Shown: positions 1 to 8,909 of the stretch, one piece after another | Position numbering within the stretch: position 1 is the stretch's first letter | Layout: each line of letters opens with the position of its first letter | DNA from: Nitrospira lenta | GTDB lineage: Bacteria > Nitrospirota > Nitrospiria > Nitrospirales > Nitrospiraceae | DNA: 64,000 nucleotides | Assembly: GCF_900403705.1 (NCBI RefSeq) | Contig: NZ_OUNR01000001.1 | Coordinates: 372,001-436,000 of the forward strand | Reading direction: 5' to 3' | Position numbers and translations under genes: made by a program | The notes under the pieces: model-generated | The model's input: the letters and a program-made list of their open reading frames with translations, nothing else | What the model was told of the DNA's origin: nothing | The model's database searches: none

Positions 1-366
1 AATCAATCGCTGCTACTTGCCGATCAAGTGGCCACACACCTCCATCTCCCTCTTTCGTTTACGAATCTCGTTCGGAGCGTCCCGTCAGAACCCCAAAGCA
101 CGTTGTCACGAAAAGAGCGGATGAAGAACCTTCGCCGGGCGTTTATCATTCGTCGCCCTGAATTGGTTGCTCAGAAACGCATCCTTCTTATCGATGACGT
201 CTTTACGACTGGCACAACCGTGAATGAATGTGCCAAGGTGCTCCGGAAGGCCGGAGCGGATGCCATCTTCGTCCTGACACTGGCGCGAACGATCGAGTCG
301 AACGTCGTGCCGGATCGAATCCTGGCCCAACGCGCCAACGGTCTACTCGAAGTCTTGAAGGGCTAG
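1..366 (+). CDS. comF: ComF family phosphoribosyltransferase, C-terminal part
   Basis: The open frame runs in from the window edge, so the N-terminus and any zinc finger are missing. The visible part has the ComF pattern: a region beginning NQSLLLADQVATHL, a basic RKERMKNLRRAF stretch and the PRPP-binding loop LLIDDVFTTGTTVNE, then a helix rich in Ala/Gly and VLTLAR. ComF proteins resemble phosphoribosyltransferases and are linked to DNA uptake in competent bacteria, but their substrate is poorly known. A GTG at 28 lies inside the domain and is unlikely to be the real start. The next gene begins 3 bp after the stop, so the two are probably co-transcribed. Confidence 0.85.
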   Translation, partial: NQSLLLADQVATHLHLPLSFTNLVRSVPSEPQSTLSRKERMKNLRRAFIIRRPELVAQKRILLIDDVFTTGTTVNECAKVLRKAGADAIFVLTLARTIESNVVPDRILAQRANGLLEVLKG

Positions 367-368
367 CC

Positions 369-713
369 ATGCCGATCTATGAATACTTCTGCCGCGATTG
401 CCGCAAGCGAAGCACCTTGCTCATACTCAGCCTATCCAGTCCGACTCCACCTGCATGCAAACACTGCGGGAGCCTGGCCGTCGACCGCCTCCTGTCAGGA
501 TTCTCCTCTCCAAAGTCCGAAGAGGCTCGGCTTGCATCCCTTTCAGACTCCGACAACCTCGACGGGCTGGATGAAAACGATCCGGAGTCCATGTCTCGCT
601 TTATGAAGCACATGGGGGACGAGATGGGTGAGGACGTCGAACAAGATGTCGAAGCTATGATGGATTCAGCCGACAATGGGGCCTCCCATGACGGGAGCAC
701 TGACAGTCTATGA
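369..713 (+). CDS. FmdB-type zinc ribbon protein
   Basis: A 114-residue protein starting MPIYEYFCRDCRK, the typical opening of the FmdB/CxxC_CxxC_SSSS regulatory family. Two pairs of cysteines (CRDC near residue 8 and CKHC near residue 36) would bind one zinc. The rest is acidic and Ser/Asp/Met rich, probably disordered. The family is widespread and usually called a putative regulator; its molecular role is not established. The start ATG lies 3 bp after the comF stop, which supports translational linkage. Confidence 0.85.
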   Translation: MPIYEYFCRDCRKRSTLLILSLSSPTPPACKHCGSLAVDRLLSGFSSPKSEEARLASLSDSDNLDGLDENDPESMSRFMKHMGDEMGEDVEQDVEAMMDSADNGASHDGSTDSL

Positions 714-820
714 CAGGCATTGTCATGTATTTTTACTTGACAATCCTCCCTCACTCTCTAAAATGGCCCTTACCTTCTGGAGTTTTATGAGAAACAGACC
801 CTCTCAGAACAGGTGGGACG

Positions 821-1018
821 ATGGGGACAGCCCCGAAGAGCGAATTGATGACGGTGTCGGAGACGTGTCTGTACCTGAAGATTACGACCCGCACCCTCTA
901 TCGCTATATACAGAACAGACAGATTCCAGCCTTCAAGCTTGGGAAAGAATGGCGATTCGTACGTTCGGATCTGGAACAGTGGATCCGCGACCGGACCAGA
1001 ACCGCCCTCCCGTCATAA
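821..1018 (+). CDS. small helix-turn-helix DNA-binding protein (excisionase/MerR-like)
   Basis: A 65-residue protein that is essentially one winged-helix domain of the excisionase type: MTVSETCLYLKITTRTLYRYIQ, then a wing containing PAFKLGKEWRF and a last helix ending LEQWI. Such proteins bind DNA and are found as phage excisionases and as chromosomal regulators. No integrase or att site is visible here, so a chromosomal regulator is more likely. The ATG at 821 follows an AGGTGGGA sequence at a good distance; an internal ATG at 848 would also keep the domain. It stands 15 bp before mraZ and may belong to the same transcript. Confidence 0.8.
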   Translation: MGTAPKSELMTVSETCLYLKITTRTLYRYIQNRQIPAFKLGKEWRFVRSDLEQWIRDRTRTALPS

Positions 1019-1032
1019 ACTAGGATCGACCT

Positions 1033-1473
1033 ATGTTCGCTGGCGAATATCTGTGCAAAGTGGATGAGAAGGGACGTTTTATCGTCCCCTCCCCGATCCG
1101 CGAGCAGATTGAAGCCGACGGCCAGGCCGTCACGTTCCTCAAGGGCCCGGAACAATCCCTCCTCATCTATTCCTTGAAGGAATGGGAAAAGGTGTTAGAC
1201 CGAACCAAGACGACGCTCGACGAAGACCAGAGCCGTCTCTTTATGCACTTTGTCGTGTCCGAGGCAGGCACGTCGGAAATCGACAAGACCGGACGCATCC
1301 TCATTCCAGGCCGTTTACGCAAACAGATCCCCCTGGATGAAGATCTCGAAATCATTCTGGTCGGGATGTATCATCGGATGGAAGTCTGGAACCCCAGTGA
1401 GTGGCGCCGCTACATTGCCCGCACCGAAGATCGCTACGAACAGAACATGTCGAAGATCCAGAACCTCCTGTAA
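1033..1473 (+). CDS. mraZ: transcriptional regulator MraZ
   Basis: A 146-residue protein with two AbrB-like MraZ halves, seen in MFAGEYLCKVDEKGRF and TSEIDKTGRILIPGRLR. MraZ forms ring-shaped oligomers and binds direct repeats in front of the division and cell-wall (dcw) cluster. Length and motifs are normal. Unusually, rsmH, ftsL and ftsI do not follow; instead a RusA-like resolvase and an HD-GYP protein do. So this is either an isolated mraZ or the organism has a split dcw cluster. Confidence 0.93.
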   Translation: MFAGEYLCKVDEKGRFIVPSPIREQIEADGQAVTFLKGPEQSLLIYSLKEWEKVLDRTKTTLDEDQSRLFMHFVVSEAGTSEIDKTGRILIPGRLRKQIPLDEDLEIILVGMYHRMEVWNPSEWRRYIARTEDRYEQNMSKIQNLL

Positions 1474-1482
1474 GTTCACTCC

Positions 1483-2055
1483 ATGCCTGCCGGACGACGT
1501 CGCACAGGCTCCCACCGCTCACAAGTCTCCGTTCGCGTCGTCTCCTATCGACCGGCAGCCAAATCTGAGCCCGTGTCGAAGCAACCGTCCGCCTCCGATC
1601 TACGCCCAACGGTTCGACAAACCCATCCACGAGTGCCCCTTCACATCCCTGAGTCATCCGCCGTCGTGACAGGCGAATCCCTCGACATCACGCTGCCGGT
1701 TCCCCCCAGCATCAATCACCAATACGCCACGGTCCAAGGCCGTCGGGTTCTCTCTTCAGCGGGTCGAACGTACAAGGAGCATGTCGGGCAACAGATCTGG
1801 CTGGCTCTGTCTCGATCGCCCCATAAGCGAGCGTTGCTGCATCGGCTTCAATCGGAATCCTTGGCCCTCTCTATCCGCTTTTATTTCACCTCGCCGCTCC
1901 GCCGCGATGTCGATGGCGGGCTCAAAATCGCCCAGGACGCCCTCTGTGAAGGCATCGGCCTCAATGACAATCGTATTGTGGAAACCCATCTCTACAAAGA
2001 TGTCGATCGAGCCAATCCCCGCATCCGAATTGCCCTCTCCCTGGCCGCTCGATAG
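1483..2055 (+). CDS. RusA-like Holliday junction resolvase
   Basis: The C-terminal 125 residues fit the RusA family: an opening ITLPVPPSINHQY and the acidic core RRDVDGGLKIAQDAL followed by LNDNRIVE. RusA is a dimeric endonuclease that resolves Holliday junctions and needs aspartates in this core for metal binding. In E. coli it comes from a prophage, but many chromosomes carry relatives. The first 65 or so residues are basic and of low complexity, and a later start is possible. Only 9 bp separate it from mraZ. Confidence 0.8.
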   Translation: MPAGRRRTGSHRSQVSVRVVSYRPAAKSEPVSKQPSASDLRPTVRQTHPRVPLHIPESSAVVTGESLDITLPVPPSINHQYATVQGRRVLSSAGRTYKEHVGQQIWLALSRSPHKRALLHRLQSESLALSIRFYFTSPLRRDVDGGLKIAQDALCEGIGLNDNRIVETHLYKDVDRANPRIRIALSLAAR

Positions 2056-2145
2056 TCGCCCCAATTCATCCCTGCAGCTTTAGATTCCAGCAAATCCGAC
2101 CGATACGGGTGTGAACTCTTTCATCTATTGATCTTACTCCTAGCC

Positions 2146-3393
2146 ATGGCCACGAAGACTATTTCGATCGATCAACTGCGCATTGGAATGTACGTCGCCA
2201 AAATCGACCTCTCCTGGTTTCGATCACCATTCCTCCGGCGCTCCTTGCTCATCAAACAGACCCCTCAAATTGAAAAACTACGCCGCGCCGGAGCCAAACA
2301 GATCGTCATCGATCTACTCCGCGGAGATGATGTCGCAGCGCCAATTGATCTTGATCCGCCGGTCTCCTCGCAAACGATCACCCTGGCACCGCAAACCCCT
2401 CCCTTGAAATCGGCTCCCAAGCCGCTCAGCCAGCTGAACGAAGAATACGCCCAGGCGCTGGTTGCCAGAAAACAACTGGAACAAACCGTTCATACGGTCT
2501 TCTCAGCAATATCGAAACGGGGATCTGTCGATCCTCAGGTAGCGGCGGAAGCGGTTCAGGAAGTTGCGATCGTCACCAGGACCCTCCCCAACTCAGCCAT
2601 CTTCATGGCGCTCAGCCAGCAGCGGGCAGGTGACTCGTCGCTCAGCCAACATGCCCTGTCCACCTGCACCTTAGCCCTTGTGGTGGGACAATCGTTCGGC
2701 TACAACCCGCTCGAACTCCAGGAGCTGGCCACAGCGGCACTGCTTCACGATATCGGCTTAGTCCAGATTCCAGACGCGATCATTCAGCGAAGCGCCAACA
2801 CCTCCAATCCACTGCCCGCACACGACCGACGCATTCTTCAGTCACATCCGCGCTTGGGCATCCTCGCGCTCGAACGCCAGGGAGGGTTTGGAACCAGAGT
2901 CTTACAGATGATCGGGGAACACCATATCCGTCTCGATGATTCCGGCTATCCCCCAGGCACCAAAGGCGAGTTTACGTCAGAGCGATCGCGCATCCTGATG
3001 ATTGCCGATTACTACGACGAGCTGCTTACCGGATTCGGCGGAGCCTCGCCACTCGCGCCCCATCAAGCGCTCCAACGGATTTTTCGAGAATCTCAGGAAG
3101 GCGCCTTCGATCAGGTAATTCTTTCGCGGTTCATCAAGTTGATCGGCATCTACCCCGTCCACAGCCGCGTGCGATTGAACACCAATGAGCGAGCGGTTGT
3201 GACGGAGCTGAATCCATCGACGCTGCACCAGCCCGTTGTCACGATCACGCACACTCCCAGCGGAAGTGAACCGCCCACTCCCCTCGTCGTCGACCTGTCA
3301 GACCCAGCGAATGCCGCCCCGGAGCGTGTTATTGATACGGTACTGGATTCCCCGGAACACCTCCATCCCGCCCCTTCTTCACGAGCAGCCTAG
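2146..3393 (+). CDS. HD-GYP domain protein with DUF3391 N-terminus
   Basis: About 415 residues. The N-terminus (ISIDQLRIGMYVAKIDLSW) matches the DUF3391 domain that often precedes HD-GYP. The HD-GYP domain spans roughly residues 150-335, with LLHDIGL, HPRLGILALER and HHIRLDDSGYPPG. HD-GYP enzymes degrade cyclic di-GMP. The usual HHE is HHI here, so one metal-site residue may be altered. A Pro/Ser-rich tail follows. The ATG at 2146 is preferred over the TTG at 2128 because homology begins at MATKTISI. Confidence 0.87.
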   Translation: MATKTISIDQLRIGMYVAKIDLSWFRSPFLRRSLLIKQTPQIEKLRRAGAKQIVIDLLRGDDVAAPIDLDPPVSSQTITLAPQTPPLKSAPKPLSQLNEEYAQALVARKQLEQTVHTVFSAISKRGSVDPQVAAEAVQEVAIVTRTLPNSAIFMALSQQRAGDSSLSQHALSTCTLALVVGQSFGYNPLELQELATAALLHDIGLVQIPDAIIQRSANTSNPLPAHDRRILQSHPRLGILALERQGGFGTRVLQMIGEHHIRLDDSGYPPGTKGEFTSERSRILMIADYYDELLTGFGGASPLAPHQALQRIFRESQEGAFDQVILSRFIKLIGIYPVHSRVRLNTNERAVVTELNPSTLHQPVVTITHTPSGSEPPTPLVVDLSDPANAAPERVIDTVLDSPEHLHPAPSSRAA

Positions 3394-3468
3394 CCCGCAG
3401 CAGAGCGCGCATCGGCACGTCGCCTATATCACCTGCGCATGCAGACGATAGACCCGCTGAAAGGATTG

Positions 3469-4707
3469 CTACTCGTAGCGTAACGCGTCAATGGGATTGA
3501 GGCGCGCCGCTTTATGGGCTGGATAGAGACCGAAGAAAAGACCCACTGCAAGCGAGAAGAGAAACGCGGCCAGCACTGTATTCCCGGAGATGATCGTCGG
3601 CCATCCGGCAATGACCGTGGTTAACCGGGCTCCCGCAATACCGAACAGAATGCCGAGCGTCCCGCCGACCACACTCAACGTCATCGCCTCGATTAAAAAC
3701 TGCATGAGAATATGCCGCCGCTTGGCGCCGACCGCCATCCGAATACCGATTTCCCGCGTCCGCTCGGTCACCGACACCAGCAAGATATTCATAATACCAA
3801 TGCCGCCGACCAGCAGCGAAACCGCCGCAATGGAGAGCAACATGACCGTCAACGTCTGGCTCGTGCCTTCTTGAACTTTCCCAATATCGACCTGCGTGCG
3901 GATCGTAAAATCATCGCCTTGTTCAACCTGGAGCCGGTGCCGGGCCCGCAAGAACTCACGAATCTGGTCGACGGCGGCAAATAAATCTTCCTGCCTCTCT
4001 GTGGCGGCAAACAACGCGCCGACCGATCCGATAAATTGCGTCCCGAACACCTTCCGCTCCGCGGTACTGAACGGGATGAACACGATATCGTCCTGATCCG
4101 ACCCTTGAGCCGATTGCCCCTTCGGAGCCAGCACCCCGATCACGCGAAACGGCACATTCTTGATGCGAATGACCGAACCGACCGGCTCCTCGCCCGCCTC
4201 AAACAGATTCTCCACCACTGTTTGCCCGACCAGCGCCACACGCACTGCGGCATCCAAATCCGCCTGAGTAAACGGGCCCCCGCTGGTAAAGGACCAGTCC
4301 CGGATCGTCAGATAGCTGGGGGACACTCCATTCACGGGCCCGTTCCAGTTCTTGTTCCCGTTCACACTCTGCATGACATCGCGTTTCGCCCAGCCGGTAT
4401 CCTGCAGCAGCGGAATCCGCTTCTTCATCTCCAGCGCATCGGACACCGTCAGCGTAACCGCGCCCCCCTGCCCGCCTCGAACGCCGCCGACGGTCGTCGA
4501 CCCAGGCAGCACGATGATGACATTGGTGCCCATGCTGGCGACTTGCGCCTGCACGGCGGCCTTGGCCCCTTCCCCGATACTGACCATCGCAATCACCGCA
4601 CCGACCCCGATGACGATCCCCAGCATCGTCAGTCCGGCTCGCAGCCGATTGCGACTGAGAACACGGATCGCAGTCATCAGCGTGAGAAGGAGAAAGGCCG
4701 GCATCAC
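3469..4707 (-). CDS. MacB-type ABC transporter permease
   Basis: A 412-residue membrane protein with the MacB_PCD/FtsX layout: an N-terminal helix (residues about 7-50, ending in a Gly-rich GIVIGVGAVIAMVSIGEGA), a large periplasmic domain, then three helices at the C-terminus with MNILLVSVTERTREIGIRM. The MacB mechanotransmission type moves peptides, toxins or lipoprotein-like substrates outward from the periplasm. It overlaps the upstream ATPase gene by 4 bp and an adaptor lies before that, so the three form one operon. No TolC-like outer-membrane gene is nearby. Confidence 0.9.
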   Translation of the reverse strand: MMPAFLLLTLMTAIRVLSRNRLRAGLTMLGIVIGVGAVIAMVSIGEGAKAAVQAQVASMGTNVIIVLPGSTTVGGVRGGQGGAVTLTVSDALEMKKRIPLLQDTGWAKRDVMQSVNGNKNWNGPVNGVSPSYLTIRDWSFTSGGPFTQADLDAAVRVALVGQTVVENLFEAGEEPVGSVIRIKNVPFRVIGVLAPKGQSAQGSDQDDIVFIPFSTAERKVFGTQFIGSVGALFAATERQEDLFAAVDQIREFLRARHRLQVEQGDDFTIRTQVDIGKVQEGTSQTLTVMLLSIAAVSLLVGGIGIMNILLVSVTERTREIGIRMAVGAKRRHILMQFLIEAMTLSVVGGTLGILFGIAGARLTTVIAGWPTIISGNTVLAAFLFSLAVGLFFGLYPAHKAARLNPIDALRYE

Positions 4708-5450
4708 TGCCTCGCCAGCGACGTCGAAGGCGCGGGCTTGGTGCGTCGATCGGTAAGGACCTGGCCGTCTTTGATCACAATTTCACGGGCGGCATAGGTC
4801 GCAATGTCGGGTTCATGCGTCACCAGAATTACCGTGATCCCCGCTTCCTTATTCAGCCGATCAAGAATGGTCATGATTTCACGGCTCGACTCCGTATCCA
4901 GGTTTCCAGTCGGTTCGTCGGCCAGCAACAGAGATGGCGTCGTGACCAGCGCACGGGCAATGGCCACCCGTTGTTGCTGCCCGCCGGACAATTGCGTCGG
5001 ATAATGCTGCTCCCGTCCTTTCAACCCCACACGCTCGAGTGCCGCCGCCGCCAGCGTCCGCTGTTCGCGAAGCGGGAGGCCGCGATAAAAGAGCGGCAGC
5101 TGCGCATTCTCCAACGCGCTGGTGCGGGGGATCAGATTGAAGCTTTGAAAGACAAACCCGATCTGCCGGTTCCGGATCTCCGCCAGCTCATCGGCGTGAA
5201 GCGCCGCGACATCGACGCCGTTCAACCAATAATGGCCGTTGCTGGGCTGATCCAAACAGCCCAGCATGTTCATCAGCGTCGACTTCCCCGATCCTGATGA
5301 ACCCATGATCGCGACAAACTCGCCTTGTTCGATGGTGAGATTCAACCCGCGAAGGGCCTGCACTTCCACATCGCCCAGACGATACACTTTCCACACATCT
5401 TGGCATTGAATCAACGAGACCTGTCGACCATTGCCGCTAGTCATGGGCAT
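4704..5450 (-). CDS. MacB-type ABC transporter ATP-binding protein
   Basis: A 248-residue ATPase with Walker A GSSGSGKST, Q-loop FQSFNLIPR, signature LSGGQQQR, Walker B LLLADEPTGNLD and the switch histidine in VTHEPD. These match the LolD/MacB subfamily. It should power the FtsX-like permease encoded directly downstream (4-bp ATGA overlap) and work with the adaptor upstream. The substrate cannot be told from sequence. Confidence 0.93.
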   Translation of the reverse strand: MPMTSGNGRQVSLIQCQDVWKVYRLGDVEVQALRGLNLTIEQGEFVAIMGSSGSGKSTLMNMLGCLDQPSNGHYWLNGVDVAALHADELAEIRNRQIGFVFQSFNLIPRTSALENAQLPLFYRGLPLREQRTLAAAALERVGLKGREQHYPTQLSGGQQQRVAIARALVTTPSLLLADEPTGNLDTESSREIMTILDRLNKEAGITVILVTHEPDIATYAAREIVIKDGQVLTDRRTKPAPSTSLARQ

Positions 5451-5501
5451 TCAGTCTCTTCGGCATGGGAACCACCGCAACAGAGCGAGGATGCATTCCG
5501 A

Positions 5502-6788
5502 CTACACACCCCGATCACGCGTACGGCGCTGTCCGCCGCCGCCACCGAAACCGGGCGGGAGCTCGCTCCCTTGTCGATTTGCCCGAGGCATGTCGAGCCC
5601 CACGATCACCGTATCCTGCTCTCCAAGCGAGCCGCCGACGACCTCCGTCCAAACACCATCGGAAATCCCCGTCTGAACCGACACGGAGACCAGCTCACCG
5701 GACTCCTCCTGCATCCACACCCTACGGGTAGGATTTCCAGGGTCCGCGGGACCGGACGATGGTCGGCTCGCCGCCGGCCGGCCTTCGGCCTTCACGCCTT
5801 TCCCTTCAGCCGATCCGCCTTCCGCACGGTCGCTCTTGGGCGGGGTAAAACGCAACGCCGCGTTCGGCACCTTGAGAACTTGCTCTTTTTGAGCCACGAC
5901 AATGGAAACATTCGCCGTCATCCCGGGCTTCAGACGCAAATCCTGATTGTCGACGGCGACCACGACATTGTAGGTCACCACATTCTGCACATTGATCGGC
6001 GCCAACCGCACCTGGCGGATCACACCTGAAAACCGCACACCGGGATACGCATCCACGGAAAATGTGGCATCCTTTCCCTCCCCGATCCCGCCGATATCCG
6101 ACTCACTCACATTGGTATCCACCTGCATCTTCGTCAGGTCGAGTGCGATGAGGAACAGATTCGGCGTAGCGAAACTGGCCGCAACGGTCTGCCCGACCTC
6201 AATATTTCTGGCCACCACAATGCCATCGACGGGTGAGCGAATCGTGGTGTATTTCAGCTCCAGCTCAGCCGAGTTCAATGCCGCGTCCGCCTGACGGACT
6301 TGCGCCTCGGCCACATGCACCTGCGCTTCCGCGCCCTGCGCGTTGGTCACGGCCACATCCACATCATTCTGCGAGACAAAGTTCTGATCGATCAGAGAAC
6401 GGACCCGTTCAAGTTCTCGTTTGCGCTGCGCTCCGTCGGTCTTGGCCCGAGCCACATTCGCCCGCGCCATTTCCAGATTACTCGCAGCCTGGTCCCGGCG
6501 GGCCTTAAACGGTTCCGGATCGATCACGGCGACGACGTCGCCGGCCCTCACCCGTGAATTGAAATCCGCATGAAGACTTTTGATCATCCCGGAGACTTGG
6601 GAGCCGACTTGCACCGACACCACCGGATTGATCGTGCCTGTCGCACTCACGACGGAGACAACGGAGCCGCGCTCGACCGCGGCGGTCCGGTACCGCACCG
6701 GCGCCTTGCGTTCTCCGGTGAAGAACACATACCCACCGATGGCAAGCCCCACCGCCAAAATACCGAGCACGATACCGAATCGTCGCAT
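5502..6788 (-). CDS. MacA/HlyD-type periplasmic adaptor
   Basis: A 428-residue protein with an N-terminal membrane anchor (MRRFGIVLGILAVGLAIGG) and the membrane-fusion layout: lipoyl half near residues 60-100, a long coiled-coil hairpin (about 100-180), second lipoyl half with RSPVDGIVVARNIEVGQTV, then beta-barrel domains. MacA adaptors link a MacB transporter to an outer-membrane channel. The C-terminal 100 residues carry a Glu/Gly/Lys/Pro-rich insert and end in a Gly-rich, Arg-rich tail. First gene of the operon with the ATPase and permease. Confidence 0.92.
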   Translation of the reverse strand: MRRFGIVLGILAVGLAIGGYVFFTGERKAPVRYRTAAVERGSVVSVVSATGTINPVVSVQVGSQVSGMIKSLHADFNSRVRAGDVVAVIDPEPFKARRDQAASNLEMARANVARAKTDGAQRKRELERVRSLIDQNFVSQNDVDVAVTNAQGAEAQVHVAEAQVRQADAALNSAELELKYTTIRSPVDGIVVARNIEVGQTVAASFATPNLFLIALDLTKMQVDTNVSESDIGGIGEGKDATFSVDAYPGVRFSGVIRQVRLAPINVQNVVTYNVVVAVDNQDLRLKPGMTANVSIVVAQKEQVLKVPNAALRFTPPKSDRAEGGSAEGKGVKAEGRPAASRPSSGPADPGNPTRRVWMQEESGELVSVSVQTGISDGVWTEVVGGSLGEQDTVIVGLDMPRANRQGSELPPGFGGGGGQRRTRDRGV

Positions 6789-6863
6789 AGGGAGGTCCTT
6801 ATCCGATCAGACGAACAATCATCATATCAGGAAGTGGCGGAACGATTCATTACGGGACAGGCG

Positions 6864-6907
6864 ATGAAAACACGAAGGCCGCTTCCCCTTGCAGGGAAAC
6901 GGCCTTC
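6864..6907 (-). terminator. intrinsic terminator after the coiled-coil lipoprotein gene
   Basis: On the minus strand the stem GAAGGCCG/CGGCCTTC (6900-6907 with 6874-6881) encloses a purine-rich loop and is followed by GTGTTTTC. It lies 30 bp past the stop of the gene at 6937-7641. Confidence 0.6.
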
Positions 6908-6936
6908 ATCGACCACACCCTCAGCCCTGGAACCGG

Positions 6937-7641
6937 TTAGGGGCTGACGGAAATACGATCCTTGATCATGTCGAAGGTTTCTTTGGGGACCACATTCTTG
7001 GCCACCAATTCGCCCTTCACACGATAGGGACGGTTCGTGACGATCCGATCGGCTTCGTCCTTCTTCAGCCCCAGGAACAACACCATATCGCTCGCAGACG
7101 CCTTGTTCACATTCATCGCCGCCGAGCCGGCTACGGGAGCACTCGGCGCAGGCGCCATCGGGGCCGCGCCAGGAAGCGGAGGGAGTGCCGCGGACGGCGT
7201 CAGCGAACCGGTCACCGAACGGGAGCGGTCCTTGAGCTCTTTCTGATACCGGGCCACCAACGACTTCAGCGTTTCATTGTGACGCTTCACATCTTCATAC
7301 TCTGCGCGCACATTCCGATTCTGTGAAGACACCGCTTTCAACTTATCTTCCAATTCTTTCGTGCGCGTATCGAGCGACCCGCGCTCTTTATCCCGGCCAT
7401 GCTCAATGCGCTGCAATTCGTCACGCGCCGCTTGCGCCTCGCCGCCGAACTTGACGTTCAGCTCCTTCAGCGTCTTCACCTGTTGTTCCATCGCGTTCTT
7501 CTGCTGGCGCGTCTTTTCCAGCTCCATCTTCGCGCTATCCGCATCCGCCAGCGCATCCTGATATTTCTTATTCGAGACCACGCAACCGCTGGTCATCATC
7601 GCGACGACCACCAGCACCGACAAGATCCACTCACGTCTCAT
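6937..7641 (-). CDS. coiled-coil lipoprotein with helix-hairpin-helix tail
   Basis: A 234-residue protein with a lipoprotein signal (VVVAMMTSGC), a long charged coiled coil (about residues 25-145, heptad-like KMELEKTRQQKNAMEQQ), a Pro/Ala linker (150-175), and a C-terminal region (NVNKASASDMVLFLGL and VAKNVVPKETFDMI) resembling the ComEA helix-hairpin-helix domain. That domain binds DNA in competence proteins but also acts as a general helical module. No family name can be given with confidence. A role in envelope DNA handling is only a guess. It ends at an intrinsic terminator. Confidence 0.8.
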   Translation of the reverse strand: MRREWILSVLVVVAMMTSGCVVSNKKYQDALADADSAKMELEKTRQQKNAMEQQVKTLKELNVKFGGEAQAARDELQRIEHGRDKERGSLDTRTKELEDKLKAVSSQNRNVRAEYEDVKRHNETLKSLVARYQKELKDRSRSVTGSLTPSAALPPLPGAAPMAPAPSAPVAGSAAMNVNKASASDMVLFLGLKKDEADRIVTNRPYRVKGELVAKNVVPKETFDMIKDRISVSP

Positions 7642-7920
7642 ACGAACCTCCCCCTCTTACGATAAACTACGCATTCGTGAGATCACTCGCCGCTCTGCAC
7701 CCAGAGCGCAACCCGTATCTCCAGTCTCACGATCCATGTCCAATTTGTGTGTATGCCATCAGTCCTTCTTTGTCAACATATTTGCGGCGGGTGCGGTGAC
7801 TCCATCTCGCTTCGACGCACCCGGCAAGAAGCGTCTGTGAGCTTGACGGCAGCGGATAGCTCTGTGATGATCGCACCGAGACGCCATCACCACCAGCACA
7901 CTTTTCACTACAGGAACATT

Positions 7921-8796
7921 ATGACTGAATGGGGACCTGCCTTAGCGGTTATCCTTGGCATTGTGGAAGGATTGACGGAGTTTCTGCCGGTCTCTTCGAC
8001 CGGACATCTGATTCTCGTGGGCCATGCACTCGGATTCACGGGCGATGCCGCCGCCAATGCGGAAATCTCGATTCAGCTCGGCGCTATCCTCGCCGTCATC
8101 GTCTTTGAACGAGAGAAAATCCGCCGCTTGCTCACCGGCGCCTGGCAGGAACAAGCCGCGTTGCACATCTTGCGACAGAGCGGCCGCCATCCGACCTGGC
8201 GCGCCTTGCTCCAAACGTCCATGCAGGCTCATCCGCACTTATGGTTTGTGATCGGGTTGGGGCTCGCCTTCCTCCCCGCCGCAAGCGTCGGCTTTCTCGC
8301 TCACGGATGGATTAAATCCGTGCTGTTCACGCCGCAAACCGTTGCCGCGACCTCAATCATCGGCGGACTGATCATTCTCGCGGTCGAAGCCCGGCAACCG
8401 AAAATCCACACCACGCAACTGGACCGGGTCTCGATCACGTCCGCCTTCTGGGTCGGCGTGGCGCAGTGTGCTTCGCTCATTCCCGGGATGTCACGATCCG
8501 GCTCCACCATCATCGGCGGCCTCCTCGCCGGACTCGATCGCAAGGTGGCGACTGAATACTCCTTCTTTCTCGCCTTGCCGACCATCATCGCCGCCACCGC
8601 GTATCAAATGCTGAAGGCGAACGCCACGTTCAATCAGGCCGACTATATGGCGCTCGGCATCGGCATGGTCGTGTCCTTCCTCGTGGCCTGGGCGGTCATT
8701 GCGGCGTTCCTGACCTACGTCCAGCGGCACACCCTGCGGGTGTTTGCTTATTATCGCATTGCGCTCGGCATCCTCGTGTTCATCGTCGTGCGCTAG
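7921..8796 (+). CDS. uppP: undecaprenyl-diphosphatase UppP (BacA)
   Basis: Integral membrane phosphatase that recycles undecaprenyl diphosphate for cell-wall synthesis and can give bacitracin resistance. Both signature regions are present: EGLTEFLPVSSTGHLILVGH near the N-terminus and PGMSRSGSTIIGGLLAGL near residue 190. Start at ATG 7921 gives 291 residues, close to the usual 270; the frame is open back to 7747 but that stretch lacks family similarity. About 25 residues between the first helices (QEQAALHILRQSGRH) are a small insert. Confidence 0.93.
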   Translation: MTEWGPALAVILGIVEGLTEFLPVSSTGHLILVGHALGFTGDAAANAEISIQLGAILAVIVFEREKIRRLLTGAWQEQAALHILRQSGRHPTWRALLQTSMQAHPHLWFVIGLGLAFLPAASVGFLAHGWIKSVLFTPQTVAATSIIGGLIILAVEARQPKIHTTQLDRVSITSAFWVGVAQCASLIPGMSRSGSTIIGGLLAGLDRKVATEYSFFLALPTIIAATAYQMLKANATFNQADYMALGIGMVVSFLVAWAVIAAFLTYVQRHTLRVFAYYRIALGILVFIVVR

Positions 8797-8909
8797 CCAG
8801 CCCTAGCCAGCTGCGCCGGGCAGTTTGTGGTGCAGGCAGTGGGAACGAGCCGCTGGGGGGACGATCGTGGTGACAGGGAAGACTGCGGGAGGCGCCGAGG
8901 AACGAACGT

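Noticed and set aside
821-1018. Excisionase of an integrated element
   Set aside because: No integrase, att repeats or phage genes nearby; flanked by housekeeping-type genes.
7747-7920. N-terminal extension of UppP by 58 residues
   Set aside because: The added residues are Cys/His/Arg-rich without similarity, and MTEWGPALAVILGIVEG at 7921 is the usual start.
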